The notes: a model not told the origin generated them from the letters alone. Shown: positions 36,807 through 46,941, counted from the first letter of the stretch. The stretch is DNA of 64,000 nt from Silicimonas sp. (GCA_022824525.1 JAJDZT010000051.1:1-64000); one strand, 5' to 3'. Numbers and translations are program-made.

Positions 36807-37148
36807 ATGCTGAAAGCCGAAGAATTGGAACAATTCAGAACGGCTCTTCTGGAAGAGATGGCCGCCCTGACCACGGAAAACACCGGCACTGCCGAAGATC
36901 GCGCGACCGTGATGCTCGATCAACAGTCGGTCGGTCGTCTCAGCCGCATGGACGCCCTTCAACGCCAGGCCATGGCGCAAGCCACGGAACGGCGCAGACA
37001 AGGTCGCGCGGCCCGCATCGAAGCCGCGCTTGCCCGCATGGAAGAAGATGAATTCGGATATTGCGTCGACTGCGGCGAGGAAATCGGCCTCAAGCGCCTC
37101 AGGCTCGATCCAACACTGCCGACTTGCGTGAGTTGTGCGAAAGGTTAG
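36807..37148 (+). CDS. DksA/TraR-family zinc-finger protein
   Basis: The 113-residue protein has a helical N-terminal part and a C-terminal zinc finger FGYCVDCGEEIGLKRLRLDP then TLPTCVSCAKG (CX2C...CX2C). It is shorter than classical DksA (about 150) and lacks the long coiled-coil tip, so a direct RNA polymerase secondary-channel role as in E. coli is uncertain. It is divergent from cysE, and its stop overlaps the convergent DUF2793 gene by 4 bp. Confidence 0.88.
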   Translation: MLKAEELEQFRTALLEEMAALTTENTGTAEDRATVMLDQQSVGRLSRMDALQRQAMAQATERRRQGRAARIEAALARMEEDEFGYCVDCGEEIGLKRLRLDPTLPTCVSCAKG

Positions 37149-37849
37149 GCGCGCGGCAGCGTCAGTTCAGCGATATGAACGGCAAGCCTGACGGTCCCCG
37201 TACCGTCGAACGCGCCACCTTCGGCCGTGAGAACCAAATCCGTCGCCGTGTAGTAAGTCAGCGGCGATCCCGTAAGCCCACGCAGCCATGATCCCGCGTT
37301 CGTGCCAATGCCGCTACCGTATCGGTCAGCCGATCCGGCGACCCCAACCTGAAAACCTGTGGCCCCGCCGATGTCGGCAAGCACCCGTCCCGTCACTCCA
37401 TACGCAACGGAGTTTGGCGGCAATGCGCCGATGACCGTCGACGTCGCCCCAGCGCTCACCCCGTGATCCAGTTCGATCGTCCTGTGTACGAATCCGGCCC
37501 CGTTTGGCGACAACGCCCCGGCACCTTCCACCCACTCCACCCCGTCGAACTGCACTCGCGTGCCGCCTGACCAGCCCTGCCAGCCAGCCTCAGGCACGGT
37601 GAACACCCAACCTCCATTCACGAAGATCGCCAGTTTGCCATCTTGACCGGCCCAAAGCCCCGTCGCGCCGACGCCAACTGCATGGCACGCGCCTTCGCCG
37701 GGCGAACCGGGCGGAACCGTGGCCCCGACCGAAGATACAGACAACTGAACGAGCGCATCTAGTCGCGTCAGGCTCTCATTCACCGTGACATGTTTTTGCG
37801 CCTGTGCCGCTGCAACCAGCGGCAGGCCAAGCTTTGCTGTCTCAGACAT
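37145..37849 (-). CDS. DUF2793 protein, last gene after the GTA cluster
   Basis: The 234-residue protein opens AKLGLPLVAAAQAQKHVTVN and has DALVQLSVSSVGATVPPGSP, typical of DUF2793, a family found in phage and GTA-linked loci. The middle is rich in Gly/Trp (QDGKLAIFVNGGWVFTVPEA) and the C-terminal half is beta-rich (DLVLTAEGGAFDGTGTVRLA). It overlaps the 3' end of gp15 by 8 bp, so it can be transcribed with the GTA genes. A tail-spike or fibre-associated role is plausible but unproven. Confidence 0.8.
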   Translation of the reverse strand: MSETAKLGLPLVAAAQAQKHVTVNESLTRLDALVQLSVSSVGATVPPGSPGEGACHAVGVGATGLWAGQDGKLAIFVNGGWVFTVPEAGWQGWSGGTRVQFDGVEWVEGAGALSPNGAGFVHRTIELDHGVSAGATSTVIGALPPNSVAYGVTGRVLADIGGATGFQVGVAGSADRYGSGIGTNAGSWLRGLTGSPLTYYTATDLVLTAEGGAFDGTGTVRLAVHIAELTLPRA

Positions 37850-40800
37850 TGACGGTCATCCTCGCTTCGCTTCCGGGACCGTAAAGGTCCGATATCTGTG
37901 AAATCTCCACGGTGAACGGCAGGCTCACCGCATCAGTCGCTCTCGCCGCTGCGTCATAATTCCAGGACGCCGAACTGACCTGTTCTTCCCGCACAACTGC
38001 ACCGTTCTTTCGAATGCGGCACCGATACGCTTCAAACGCTTCGCCCAAGGGCACATCCGCAAGGTCCCAGGTGTCGCCGCCGATGCGCGTTCGCCGAACC
38101 CAACTGAACTCATGCCCGCCCGCGCCATCAGGTGTTGCCCGCAAATGGACCGGCGCGAATGGTTTCAAACCGAGAGCACCGGCCGCATGCGTCAACTCCA
38201 CGTAGCTCCCGTCATTCACGGGTCGCGATGCAGGCCCGATCCGGTACCGCCGCGTGATCCCTCGGAGCGACGTTGGCACAGGGATCTGCAAAAGCGATGC
38301 ATCGATCACCACGATCGTCGATCCGGAAGGCCAAACCGACGGCATGACAGTCTCGGTTCCCTGTTGCCCGCGCAGAAGATGCGAAAGCCGCCATGTATCT
38401 TCATCGACCAGTTCGGCATCCCGAAACTGCAGCACCTCCCAAAGCCCGGAACCATCGCTGATCGCAGCCACATTCCCACCGGCCAGAAAGGCCAGGTCGT
38501 CAATGGAACCCAAGGCACCGTAAGCTAAACGCAAATCGACCCCCGCACCACGCATCGGCACCCCGGTCTGCCCGGCACCAAGGGCGGTCAACGTCGTTCC
38601 GATAATGGCGCGGCGGCCCAGTTCGGCTTCGTAACTCCAGGTTTGCCCGTCCAGTGAGGAGTAGACCGAAACTACGCCCGGCCATGGTTCACTGGTTGCC
38701 GCGATCCAAGGCGCTTCGGGCAGTTCCGAACCCGTCAAAAGCGGCAAATCCATCATCAGCGACCAGACAGGCAACGGCACCGTGACCGGCGGCGGCACTG
38801 TTGCCACGTCTTCGGTGACGTAGCTCTGGTAAACCCCGCGCTCCACGCGCACGGCCTCCATCAGTTTCACCCCGTCGTCTTCCACACGGTCGATCCTCAG
38901 ACTGTCGCCCTCGATCTCCACCACGTCGCCCGCGGCAAGCGTCGAAGAGGGCGGCACGGCAAACGCCACGGCTTCCCGCGCCACCCGCGCCTCCGCCAGC
39001 CAGCGTTCGACAATACTGCGCGCCTCTCCACGCGTGAGCGCCAATGGCAACTCACTTTGAGCGACACTTGTCGTTGCCTCATCTGGGAATATGCCTTCGG
39101 TGCTCCGCGTCTCGTAGTCACCATCGGCCTCCACGAAACTCAGCCGCACGCGTCCAGCGCTCTCAGCCTCGGGCGTGCGCGTTCTTGTGAGAAGCACTTC
39201 GCTCTCGCCACGTGCAAGGTTCGCTTCGACCAACGACTGCGTTGGCAACCCATCCCGGTTCTGGAATATCAGAGTGCCGTCACGCTCGATCGCATCAATT
39301 CCGAACGCCAACAGCAACGGTTGCAACGCCGCACGAGGTGTTTCGCTCCCGTCGAGGAAGTAGCCGCGCACCAGCCCCCGGACCCCGGAAACATCGACCG
39401 GACCACAGCCCGCGCGCGCACAAACCTCGGCGATCAAGCCCCCAAGCGCCCGCGACGTGACACGCCCATTCAACCAATGGCCCCGCGCATAATTGTCACC
39501 GTCACTCCAAAGCTCGGAATTTCCGGGAAAGAACGGATACGGGCGGGCATCCCAGGCCCAGACATACATCCGATCCGTCGCAACCATCGACCCGCCATAG
39601 CTCGCGGACATCGGGTTGTTCTCGGGATCGCCCCAATACTCCGACATGGCGCGCAGGTACTGCATCTGGATCAAATCGTCCCGTGCCCCGCTCGAAAACT
39701 TCGGTAGTGAAGATTCCGAGGACTTGGGATCAAGGAACTTGTTCGGTTGATTGGTCGCCTTGTCGACGGCCGCGCATCCGAGTTCCGTGAACCACAACGG
39801 CTTGCTCTCCGGCACCCAATCTGTCGAGGCAGCCTGCCGTTCACCGCCAATGCGGTTGTGGTGCGGCTCGGACCACCAGCTTTTCAGATCCTTGTATCGA
39901 AACACCCATGGTTCGCCGAATGCGCCATCCGTGATCGGTTTGCGCAGCTGCGCCGCCTCGGCTTGCGGCGACGGGTAATACCAATCGAAACCCTCTCCAC
40001 CGGCAATATTTTCTTTGATATACGACAGGTTATGGACCGATCCGAATGTCGCGTCCGCGTGATTCCACCCGTCGCGCCAATCGCTCAGCGGCATGTAATT
40101 GTCGATGCCGACAAAATCGATGGCCGGGTCCGCCCAAAGCGGGTCCAGGTGAAAAAACACATCGCCGGACCCGTCCTGAGGATGATACCCGAAATACTCT
40201 GACCAATCCGCCGCGTACCCCACTTTCACCTCCGGCCCCAGAATGCTGCGCACATCCGCCGCAAGCGCTCGCATCTGCGCGACCGCCGGGAAACTGTTGC
40301 CCGCTCCCCGGATCTGCGTAAGCCCGCGCATCTCGGACCCTATGCAAAAGGCATCTACCCCACCCGCCATGGCACAAAGATGCGCATAGTGCAGAATGAA
40401 CCGCCGGTAGCTGAAGCCATCGCTTCCGGTATAGTCCACGCTCCCGGGGCCGACCGAAAATTCCGCCGCAGTTGCCGTTCCAAAAAACGCATCCACCTCC
40501 GCCGAGGCGGACGCCGTTCCATCCGGCGACCCGGATTGCCCCGGCGCAAGCGACGTCGTGATCCGCCCGCGCCAAGGCAAGGCAGGCTGATCCGATGCGC
40601 CGGTCCAAGGGTCGGTCAACCCATTGCCGCTCACCTGCTCCATCAGAATGAATGGATAGAACATCACCTTTTGGCCCAACGCGGACATGGCGGCGATCGC
40701 TTCCAAAACCGAGGCATCAGACGGCGTCCCGCCATAGATCGGTCGCCCGTCCTCTTGCGGCACAACCCCGGCAGAGGCGCGTGACACACCCGAAACCGAC

Positions 40801-41720
40801 CACGGCACGGACCCATCAAGGCCCGACTGCTAGACCCGGGGCGCAACTTCGCAGCTTCCGCAACGCAGATCGGTCCCGAACCAGGAAACGATCAAGGACG
40901 CTGATGTGCAGTTCGGCAATTCCTCCGACAGCGCGTCCAATGACGTTTCGAAATCGGTCAACCCGGACGGCGTGTTCACATTGGCAGACCGCACACGACC
41001 CGGGGCCTCCTGAAAGTGCACCGGTGTTGTGGAAAGCGCATACTCTCCCGTCCCCGGAATGACCGCCACGGCTTCAACCAGATCCGACAGATCGCCTTCG
41101 CCGGTGCGCATGACTTCGAAACTGAACTGCGGCACTCGGTTCCCGAAAGGCCCGAGCTGCAAATCTTCGATCACCACGTAAGCGGTGCCGCGATAAGCGG
41201 GCGCAAGCCCGGCCCCTTCCACGGCTTCAATCTTTGGGTCCGGCAATTGATCTTCCGAGCCCGGGTAAACGCGCAGGTTCAGATCGGTTTTGGAGATTTC
41301 CGTCCCGTCTGCCCAGATGCGACCGACCCGTGTGATCTCTCCCTTGCAGAGAGCGACGGCAAGGCTCACCGAATAGGAGTATTCCTTTACCTTCGGTCGA
41401 GACGGAGCGCCTTTGCCGCCTCCGCCCGAAACCGTGACATCCTCCCTGAAACGCGTCGCCCAAATGACCTGACCCGACACCCGCACACGACCATGGACAT
41501 CTGCAATCGGCGCGCCTTCGCTCGCCCCGGTCAGACGAAAGCGGTCAATGCGGCCCGTTTCGACAGCGGGCGACCCTGCTCCCAGGATGCGCGCGTCGAT
41601 GACACGCCCCAGCGTGGCGCCTGCAGCCCGACCCAGCACGCTTGCCGATAAGCCAAGAAAGGACCCACCGACGGAACCGCCAAGAGCGGCGCCCGCCGCA
41701 GAAAGAACAATGGTGGCCAT
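37842..41720 (-). pseudogene. GTA gp15 (tail hub / host-specificity megaprotein) with one in-frame amber stop
   Basis: Reading frame and length (1293 codons) equal a full-size gp15. Codon 297 at 40832-40830 is TAG; the frame continues open on both sides. The upstream part is 296 residues (MATIVLSAAGAALGGSVGGS ... RCGSCEVAPRV). The downstream part holds the TIM-barrel-like glycosidase domain (VVPQEDGRPIYGGTPSDASV, YPFILMEQVSGNGLTDPW, LWFTELGCAAVDKATNQPNK) and the large phage-tail hub domain to the C-terminus. A GTG at 40808 could restart translation 7 codons after the stop. A single base change (GAG or CAG to TAG) explains the stop. Options are a dead GTA, a split two-chain hub, amber suppression, or a sequencing error. 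Confidence 0.85.
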
Positions 41721-42166
41721 CAGGACCTCGCTTGCAAGTCAGGGACGGTTGGGGCCGGAAAGGAAAAGGCAGTCGCAATGCGTCGGCGCCAAGGATGGGT
41801 CAGCCTGCTTTCAACCACCCCATGGCCGGAATAGGCGTGTATGAAGCTTTCCGCGCCAGAGCAGATGCCAAGGTGTTTCGCGACAGCGCCGCGTGCCATG
41901 CGAAACAGAATGACATCGCCCGGTCGCAATGCTTTGACCGGGATCTCCACGAGATGCATCTGTGCCGCACCAAGCAGAACGTCTTCGTGCGCCACCTCAT
42001 CCCAGTCCGGCGAATAGGGCGGCACCGGCGGCTCCGGTCCGTATTCTGCGCGCCAGACACCGCGCAACAAACCAAGGCAGTCACACCCCGCTCCCAACGC
42101 CGAGGCCTGGTGGCGGTAGGGCGTGCCGATCCACCGGCGCGCCTCGGCAACAATCCGGTCTCTCAT
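41720..42166 (-). CDS. GTA gp14, NlpC/P60-type cell-wall peptidase
   Basis: The 148-residue peptidase has the catalytic cysteine in GAGCDCLGLLRG (C30) and the histidine in VAKHLGICSG. The domain begins VAEARRWIGTPYRHQ, the standard NlpC/P60 opening. In RcGTA this protein sits in the baseplate and helps the particle cross peptidoglycan. The start at 42166 is set by a TGATG overlap with the gp13 stop, and the gene ends in a TGATG with gp15. Confidence 0.93.
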   Translation of the reverse strand: MRDRIVAEARRWIGTPYRHQASALGAGCDCLGLLRGVWRAEYGPEPPVPPYSPDWDEVAHEDVLLGAAQMHLVEIPVKALRPGDVILFRMARGAVAKHLGICSGAESFIHAYSGHGVVESRLTHPWRRRIATAFSFPAPTVPDLQARS

Positions 42167-43038
42167 CACCCAAGGCTCCCGCCATCGTTCACGCCGTTCC
42201 GTACCGGATAGGACACCAGCCAATCTTCAACTGGTATGCTGGGAAACCCACGGAAATTCATGAAGTTACCAAATTTTCCCCGACAGGTTTCAGATTGCTT
42301 GTCGCAGCCTGCCTCCAACCGCACATGGTCCCCCACAGACACCCCGCCGGCCACGCTTTCCCAAAGCTCGACCAACCGTCCGCCCTCGACCTCCCGGTCA
42401 CGCTTGACAACGCCCACCTGGCCAAGCGCCGAGCCGGACAAAACGGTCGCCCGTCCGCGAAGAAACCAGCCTTCCGCAGTACCGGCTTGGCTGGACACAA
42501 GAAACTCCGCCGCGCTCCGAACATCCGTGATCTCAACCTCAACCGAGTACCCCGGCTGAGACGTGTCGAACCGGCAGGCCTCATCCCCAAGAACGGCACC
42601 GCAAGGCCGCTGGTAGACCCGCCCCTGTGGTTGGTTGATGGCCTCCGCAAGGCCGCGCAACTCGGCACGAAACTGAACGCCTTGCCGCTCGACCTCGCCA
42701 AGCGATCCGCGAAACACCAGTCGACGCTCAGCGACTTCGGCCCAGTTGACCAGCCAGCTCCGCACCTCGGCCCCATCGAACAGACCTGCGCGAACGTCGT
42801 CTTCACGGATGGAGGCCGCACTCAGCGCCCCGATGGCTTCCGAGTTGTCCACGGCCAAGCCGGTCGTCTGCTCCACCGACCGCGCGGTCAGACCAGAAGA
42901 CGCGGCGAAATCGATTCCCTCGAACGCCAAGGTCCGGTCGTGATCGGTGAAACCCAAAACCACGCCATCGCGCCGGGTCACGGCCCAGGCCCGGCAGACC
43001 GTCGTCACACCACCTGCCAAATGCTCCGCAAGGCTCAT
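42166..43038 (-). CDS. GTA gp13, DUF2163 tail hub protein
   Basis: The 290-residue protein matches DUF2163 (phage-conserved): AVTRRDGVVLGFTDHDRTLA near the start, RVYQRPCGAVLGDEACRFDT in the middle, and RLEAGCDKQSETCRGKFGNF with FMNFRGFPSIP toward the end. The four cysteines (CGAVLGDEAC, GCDKQSETC) correspond to the iron-sulfur-cluster ligands described for the RcGTA hub. It overlaps the gp12 end by 4 bp. Confidence 0.93.
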   Translation of the reverse strand: MSLAEHLAGGVTTVCRAWAVTRRDGVVLGFTDHDRTLAFEGIDFAASSGLTARSVEQTTGLAVDNSEAIGALSAASIREDDVRAGLFDGAEVRSWLVNWAEVAERRLVFRGSLGEVERQGVQFRAELRGLAEAINQPQGRVYQRPCGAVLGDEACRFDTSQPGYSVEVEITDVRSAAEFLVSSQAGTAEGWFLRGRATVLSGSALGQVGVVKRDREVEGGRLVELWESVAGGVSVGDHVRLEAGCDKQSETCRGKFGNFMNFRGFPSIPVEDWLVSYPVRNGVNDGGSLG

Positions 43039-43667
43039 ATCCGCACCTCGACAATCGGCACATTCGGAATTTCGCCAGCCTTGAAACTCGCGACCGAGCT
43101 TTGGATGGAGTCCGTCGCAAATCGCACCGGAACATCGAACTCGAAGCCGGCGGTCACGGTAGCGCCCGGGCCCGGAGGCTCATCGAAGGTCAACAAACCC
43201 GTTGCCAGATCGATCTCGAACTCGACACCTTCGGCCTTCACATCGCCCTGAACACCGGCGCTCACGCTTCCCTGCACCGGCTTCCGGATCTCACGCTGGT
43301 AGAAGGCCGAGCCAGAAGTATATGTTTTACATAGCTGAAACGCTCTGGTCGCGCCGTCCCCAGTTCCAATCACCTGGTCGTCGAAGTCAACCTCGACCAA
43401 GGAACCTGAAGATCTGTAATCCGACCAGTCCTTCCAGCGAAATCCGTAAAGCTGGCCGCGTCGCGCCTCGAAAAACGCAATCAGCGTGTCGATATCCGCG
43501 AGCGAACGCATGCCCATCCCGGCGTCATAGCGCCGCCGGGAATCCGCCCATGGCGTATTGCGCTCTTCGAACCCGTTGGCCAGCGTGACGATTTCCGTCA
43601 CCCGCTCCGGCCCGCCGACCGAACCGAAACTCAGGCTCGTCGGAAACTGAACCTCGTGAAAGGACAT
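43035..43667 (-). CDS. GTA gp12, DUF2460 distal tail protein
   Basis: The 210-residue protein fits DUF2460: FHEVQFPTSLSFGSVGGPER, RRRYDAGMGMRSLADIDTLI and AFFEARRGQLYGFRWKDWSD. In RcGTA it forms the distal tail ring connecting tube and hub. A GGAGG ribosome site precedes the start. A 99-bp AT-rich gap separates it from gp11, one of the few non-overlapping junctions in the cluster. Confidence 0.93.
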   Translation of the reverse strand: MSFHEVQFPTSLSFGSVGGPERVTEIVTLANGFEERNTPWADSRRRYDAGMGMRSLADIDTLIAFFEARRGQLYGFRWKDWSDYRSSGSLVEVDFDDQVIGTGDGATRAFQLCKTYTSGSAFYQREIRKPVQGSVSAGVQGDVKAEGVEFEIDLATGLLTFDEPPGPGATVTAGFEFDVPVRFATDSIQSSVASFKAGEIPNVPIVEVRI

Positions 43668-43766
43668 GCCCCACCTCCGTCACATCGACAATTCAATTAA
43701 AATTGCCGCTTCATCTCTTTGAAAATACGCACTTTCCCGACATGGGATCCGATGCCACGCCGGGGG

Positions 43767-44414
43767 TCAGCCGTTCCGCTGGCTCCGCGCCAACGCCCGG
43801 TTCATCTGTGCCGCGATCTGGTTTCGGCTCCGCTGGAAACTCGCGGCATCCTGCGTCTGGATATTCATCACGACCTGCACCGATCGCGCCCCGCCTTGCG
43901 TCTGGACACCGAGCCGCCCGTCCGCCCCACGCGACAATGGCAAGATGGCCTCTGGCCCGGCCTCTCCCATAAGGCCCGTCCCGTTCCGCATCGGGAAATA
44001 ATTCGGTCCCGAGACGATGCCGCCACTTGCAAACGGCATCACGCGTCCCTGTGAAAAAGAAGCGCCATTCGCGAAGAGCCCGGTGAGCCCTTCTGCGATC
44101 AAACCGCCAAAGTGCTTTGTCACAGGTTTGATGGCCGCGGAGTAAGCCGTATTCACCACGGATCGCGTCACGGTCTCCATCGCGTCGGACGCCCGCATGC
44201 CGTCGAACACAAGCCCGTCGAAGGCGGATCTCAAGCCGCGCGACAAGCCTCTCGACAGCACTTTCGTGTCCTGCTCCGTCGCCTTCAACGCGCGGCTCGT
44301 TTCCTCAAGACCGTCCTTCAGCGCCTTTGCCATGTCACCGGTGGCCGCAAAAGCGCCCTCCAGTTCGGCAAGCTGCGCTTCGAACTCCTCGATCCGATCC
44401 CCATCCGCCATCAC
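43767..44414 (-). CDS. GTA gp11, short tail tape-measure protein
   Basis: The 215-residue protein is helical in its first ~100 residues (EEFEAQLAELEGAFAATGDM, AKALKDGLEETSRALKATEQ) with a Gly-rich hydrophobic middle (HFGGLIAEGLTGLFANGASF). The C-terminus includes RNQIAAQMNRALARSQRNG. It is much shorter than phage tape measures, in line with the short RcGTA tail. It overlaps gp10.1 by 4 bp. Confidence 0.88.
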   Translation of the reverse strand: MMADGDRIEEFEAQLAELEGAFAATGDMAKALKDGLEETSRALKATEQDTKVLSRGLSRGLRSAFDGLVFDGMRASDAMETVTRSVVNTAYSAAIKPVTKHFGGLIAEGLTGLFANGASFSQGRVMPFASGGIVSGPNYFPMRNGTGLMGEAGPEAILPLSRGADGRLGVQTQGGARSVQVVMNIQTQDAASFQRSRNQIAAQMNRALARSQRNG

Positions 44415-44602
44415 GCATCCTTTCTTTCATCCGGGAAGGCTGCAGCCAGTTCCTCCAGCCGCGCCCGCGACAACGGCGCGCCGCTCCCGTCCTTGCCCAA
44501 GAGGAACGCCAGTTCCGCAGGCGTCAGGTCCCACACCTCGCGAGGTCGCAAGCCCAGCGCACAGCCCGCGCGCAACAGCTCGGACCAGGCAAAACGCGTC
44601 AT
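44411..44602 (-). CDS. GTA gp10.1, phage tail assembly chaperone-like protein
   Basis: The 63-residue protein (MTRFAWSELLRAGCALGLRP...) has the motif LRPREVWDLTPAELAFLLGK, typical of the small phage tail assembly chaperones between the major tail and tape-measure genes. It overlaps both neighbours by 4 bp (ATGA type). Confidence 0.88.
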   Translation of the reverse strand: MTRFAWSELLRAGCALGLRPREVWDLTPAELAFLLGKDGSGAPLSRARLEELAAAFPDERKDA

Positions 44603-44916
44603 TCCGGCATCGCGAAAGCGCGCGCCAGCAACTGACCCGCAAGCTTCGCTGCCACCATCGGCCCACCCGCAATTTCTGCTGTCAGCAAATCACGCACATG
44701 CCCGTTCCAGCCGCCGCCACGCAGACCGGCGACGATCACAGCCAAAACATCTCGGGTCGAACAGGTCCCGCCCTCGAACCGCTCGACGAGACCGATCAGC
44801 GTGTCCGCCTCAAGACTTGCCTCGAGTTCCGCCAGCGCGCCCAACGTCAGGCGCATGACATGGCGCTCGCCATCCAGCATCACCTCCACTTCACCGGCCC
44901 AGGGATTGCCCATCAA
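44599..44916 (-). CDS. GTA gp10, gene transfer agent family tail protein
   Basis: The 105-residue protein opens GNPWAGEVEVMLDGERHVMR and contains LTLGALAELEASLEADTLIG and TRDVLAVIVAGLRGGG. This is the GTA gp10 (GTA-TIM/tail-assembly-associated) pattern. It probably works with gp10.1 as a tail assembly chaperone. It overlaps gp9 and gp10.1 by 4 bp each. Confidence 0.88.
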   Translation of the reverse strand: MMGNPWAGEVEVMLDGERHVMRLTLGALAELEASLEADTLIGLVERFEGGTCSTRDVLAVIVAGLRGGGWNGHVRDLLTAEIAGGPMVAAKLAGQLLARAFAMPE

Positions 44917-45323
44917 AGCGCCGTGAAGGTCAGCGCACCGGCCGAAGCCAGCGACAGCTCATAGGTCGCCTCGCCATTGTGGCTGCCCGCATACTCGATC
45001 GAGGTCACCTGGAACGGCCCTTCCACAATCCCGAAATCGGGGATGATCACCTGAAACTCCGGCGTCTCTCCGTCGAAAAAGATCTGGCGCGCTCGCTCAT
45101 CGGTCGAGGCATCGCGAAAGACCCCCGATCCACTGATCGAGGCCGCCTTCACGCCCGCCCCGCCCAAAAGCTCCCGCCATCCATCGCTCGCCAGCGAGGT
45201 CACATCGACCTGCTCTGCATTGAAGGAAAGCCGCGTTGCGCGCAAACCGGCCACGGTCTCGAATTGCCCGCCGCCCGTCATGTCGAGCTTGATCAACAGG
45301 TCTTTGCCATTCTGTGCCGCCAT
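44913..45323 (-). CDS. GTA gp9, major tail (tube) protein
   Basis: The 136-residue protein is of the TP901-1-like major tail family: KDLLIKLDMTGGGQFETVAG, LRATRLSFNAEQVDVTSLAS, DGWRELLGGAGVKAASISGS and a final ASAGALTFTAL. It polymerises into the tail tube. A GGAG-type site precedes the start; the gap to gp8 is 24 bp. Confidence 0.93.
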   Translation of the reverse strand: MAAQNGKDLLIKLDMTGGGQFETVAGLRATRLSFNAEQVDVTSLASDGWRELLGGAGVKAASISGSGVFRDASTDERARQIFFDGETPEFQVIIPDFGIVEGPFQVTSIEYAGSHNGEATYELSLASAGALTFTAL

Positions 45324-45347
45324 CGGCCCTCACTCCATTGAATTTGT

Positions 45348-45758
45348 TCAGTTATCTTCGACTACCGCGCGAAACGCCATATCGATCCGCCGCACCTGCC
45401 CGGCCCGCACGCGACGCGCGCGCGCCTTCACGAACCTAAGCGAAACAACCCGCCCCCGGCTCAACGCCGGAGCGGCATCCACCAACACGTCAGACACCGC
45501 TTCCGCCGCTGCTTTGGCCGTGGCGAACCCCTCGGCATCGCTCATGACGCTCACTTCAAAGCGGTGCTCTCCGATCCCGCCGGTCGCATCCGACAAGTCA
45601 CGGACCTCACCCTCGCCAAGGCTCAGGTAGGTGCCGCTCACCGGCCCCGGCGGCACTTCATCGAAAACCGCCGCACCGACCAACGCCTGAACGCCCGGGT
45701 CGCCCGCCAGAAGCTGATAGACTGCGGCTTGCAGCGCAGAAGATGCCCCATAGCTCAT
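45348..45758 (-). CDS. GTA gp8, DUF3168 tail terminator
   Basis: The 136-residue protein (SYGASSALQAAVYQLLAGDP, VSGTYLSLGEGEVRDLSDAT) fits DUF3168, which forms the ring ending the tail tube at the head side. It overlaps gp7 by 4 bp. Confidence 0.9.
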   Translation of the reverse strand: MSYGASSALQAAVYQLLAGDPGVQALVGAAVFDEVPPGPVSGTYLSLGEGEVRDLSDATGGIGEHRFEVSVMSDAEGFATAKAAAEAVSDVLVDAAPALSRGRVVSLRFVKARARRVRAGQVRRIDMAFRAVVEDN

Positions 45759-46084
45759 GACGCCTCCTCCTCGTCCACGAGACAGGTCAGGAACCGCGCA
45801 TCACTGCTGTCCTGCACCGCACGAATTTCGAAAACGCGAGTCCCGTCCCGAAAGCGATAACCGGGCTTCGGGCGCGCCACGCTCGTTGGCGGCACCGCCC
45901 GGATGATGATCCGATAGGGCACACGCGCGCGCGGATACCCCTCGCCGCTCTCCAGCCGCCCGGAACCCGGTTCGACCGTTCCCCAATGGGTGCCAAGAAC
46001 CGACCACGATCCGGAAAAACCTCCGGCCCCGTCGGCACTCCGCACCGGCGCTTCCAGTTCCAGCATTCGACTGAACCGCTTCAT
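45755..46084 (-). CDS. GTA gp7, head closure (head-tail joining) protein
   Basis: The 109-residue protein begins MKRFSRMLELEAPVRSADGA and has WSVLGTHWGTVEPGSGRLES, RVPYRIIIRAVPP and PKPGYRFRDGTRVFEIRAVQ, the phage head-tail joining pattern. The start at 46084 is fixed by an ATGA overlap with the gp6 stop; a longer frame extending into gp6 is not used. Confidence 0.9.
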   Translation of the reverse strand: MKRFSRMLELEAPVRSADGAGGFSGSWSVLGTHWGTVEPGSGRLESGEGYPRARVPYRIIIRAVPPTSVARPKPGYRFRDGTRVFEIRAVQDSSDARFLTCLVDEEEAS

Positions 46085-46677
46085 AGGCGCCGCGCTCCCA
46101 CCAGCCGGATCGGCGTGTGGCGACGGCATATCGCCATCACGCCCATCGGCAGAGCCGTGGCACGCGCATCCACCGCCGAACGGTTCGCGTAGTAATGCGC
46201 CGCCAGCATCAGCACCGCCTGGCGCAAATCAGGGGGCACATCCGTCCAATCGCCATACCCGGCGGTGAAAAGGATGTCGCCCGACCCGCCGACGGGAATG
46301 ATCGGCAAACTCAACCCGACACTGACCAGCGCGGGCGCATGCGCATCCTGCCGCAGACGATAGGCACCTGCATCGATCTCTGTCGCGGTGTCGGTCGCAT
46401 CAACGATCGTCAATGACTGGATCGCGCTGACAGGGGCCACCGGGAACACCTGCGTCCCCAGCGCCCGCCACGCCGAATTCACCTGCATAAAATCTCTCGA
46501 AATCAGAGCTTTGCCCGTCTTTCCTTCCACGGTCGCAATCGCTGCTCGCAGCTCCGCGATCAAGACGCTGTCCTGCAAGCCATCGTCCGCGAACCCGGAC
46601 CCAAGCTGCAAATGCTCCCGAAATTCGGCGACCGGCAGCGCCGTATCCGGCACCTCGGTCTGCTCGATCAATATCAT
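46081..46677 (-). CDS. GTA gp6, head-tail connector (adaptor) protein
   Basis: The 198-residue protein fits the phage gp6-like connector family: VAEFREHLQLGSGFADDGLQ, IAELRAAIATVEGKTGKALI, and FTAGYGDWTDVPPDLRQAVL followed by MLAAHYYANRSA. It forms the ring under the portal. GGAGG lies upstream of the ATG. A 278-bp gap with a hairpin separates it from the capsid gene. Confidence 0.92.
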   Translation of the reverse strand: MILIEQTEVPDTALPVAEFREHLQLGSGFADDGLQDSVLIAELRAAIATVEGKTGKALISRDFMQVNSAWRALGTQVFPVAPVSAIQSLTIVDATDTATEIDAGAYRLRQDAHAPALVSVGLSLPIIPVGGSGDILFTAGYGDWTDVPPDLRQAVLMLAAHYYANRSAVDARATALPMGVMAICRRHTPIRLVGARRL

Positions 46678-46922
46678 CTCACCTGACCTCCGTTATGCGC
46701 CCCTCTGGGCCGCAATCCCTGCGCCGCCTGATGGCGGAGACCCGGGCGCACACCTCCCCGCATCACTTGGACAGAGGGGAGCAGCAGAAACGCGGGGCTC
46801 CGATGTTTTTCGATCGAAGTAGAAGACAAACGCCCGATCTTGCGTTCGCGCCGAAAGCGCGAGGCAGCAAAAGCGGACACAAGCTGATCGAAAACCACAC
46901 CGGACCGGCGCGCGCCCGGAAC

Positions 46923-46941
46923 CGGCCCGTCAGACGGGCCG
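46923..46941 (-). promoter_or_regulatory. Hairpin just after the GTA capsid gene
   Basis: CGGCCCGT-CAG-ACGGGCCG is an 8-bp perfect stem with a 3-base loop, 14 bp downstream of the gp5 stop. No T-run follows on the minus strand. It opens the largest gap in the cluster (46678-46955), whose remaining bases hold no gene I trust. It may protect the capsid message or stop some transcripts, giving more capsid than connector protein. Confidence 0.6.
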
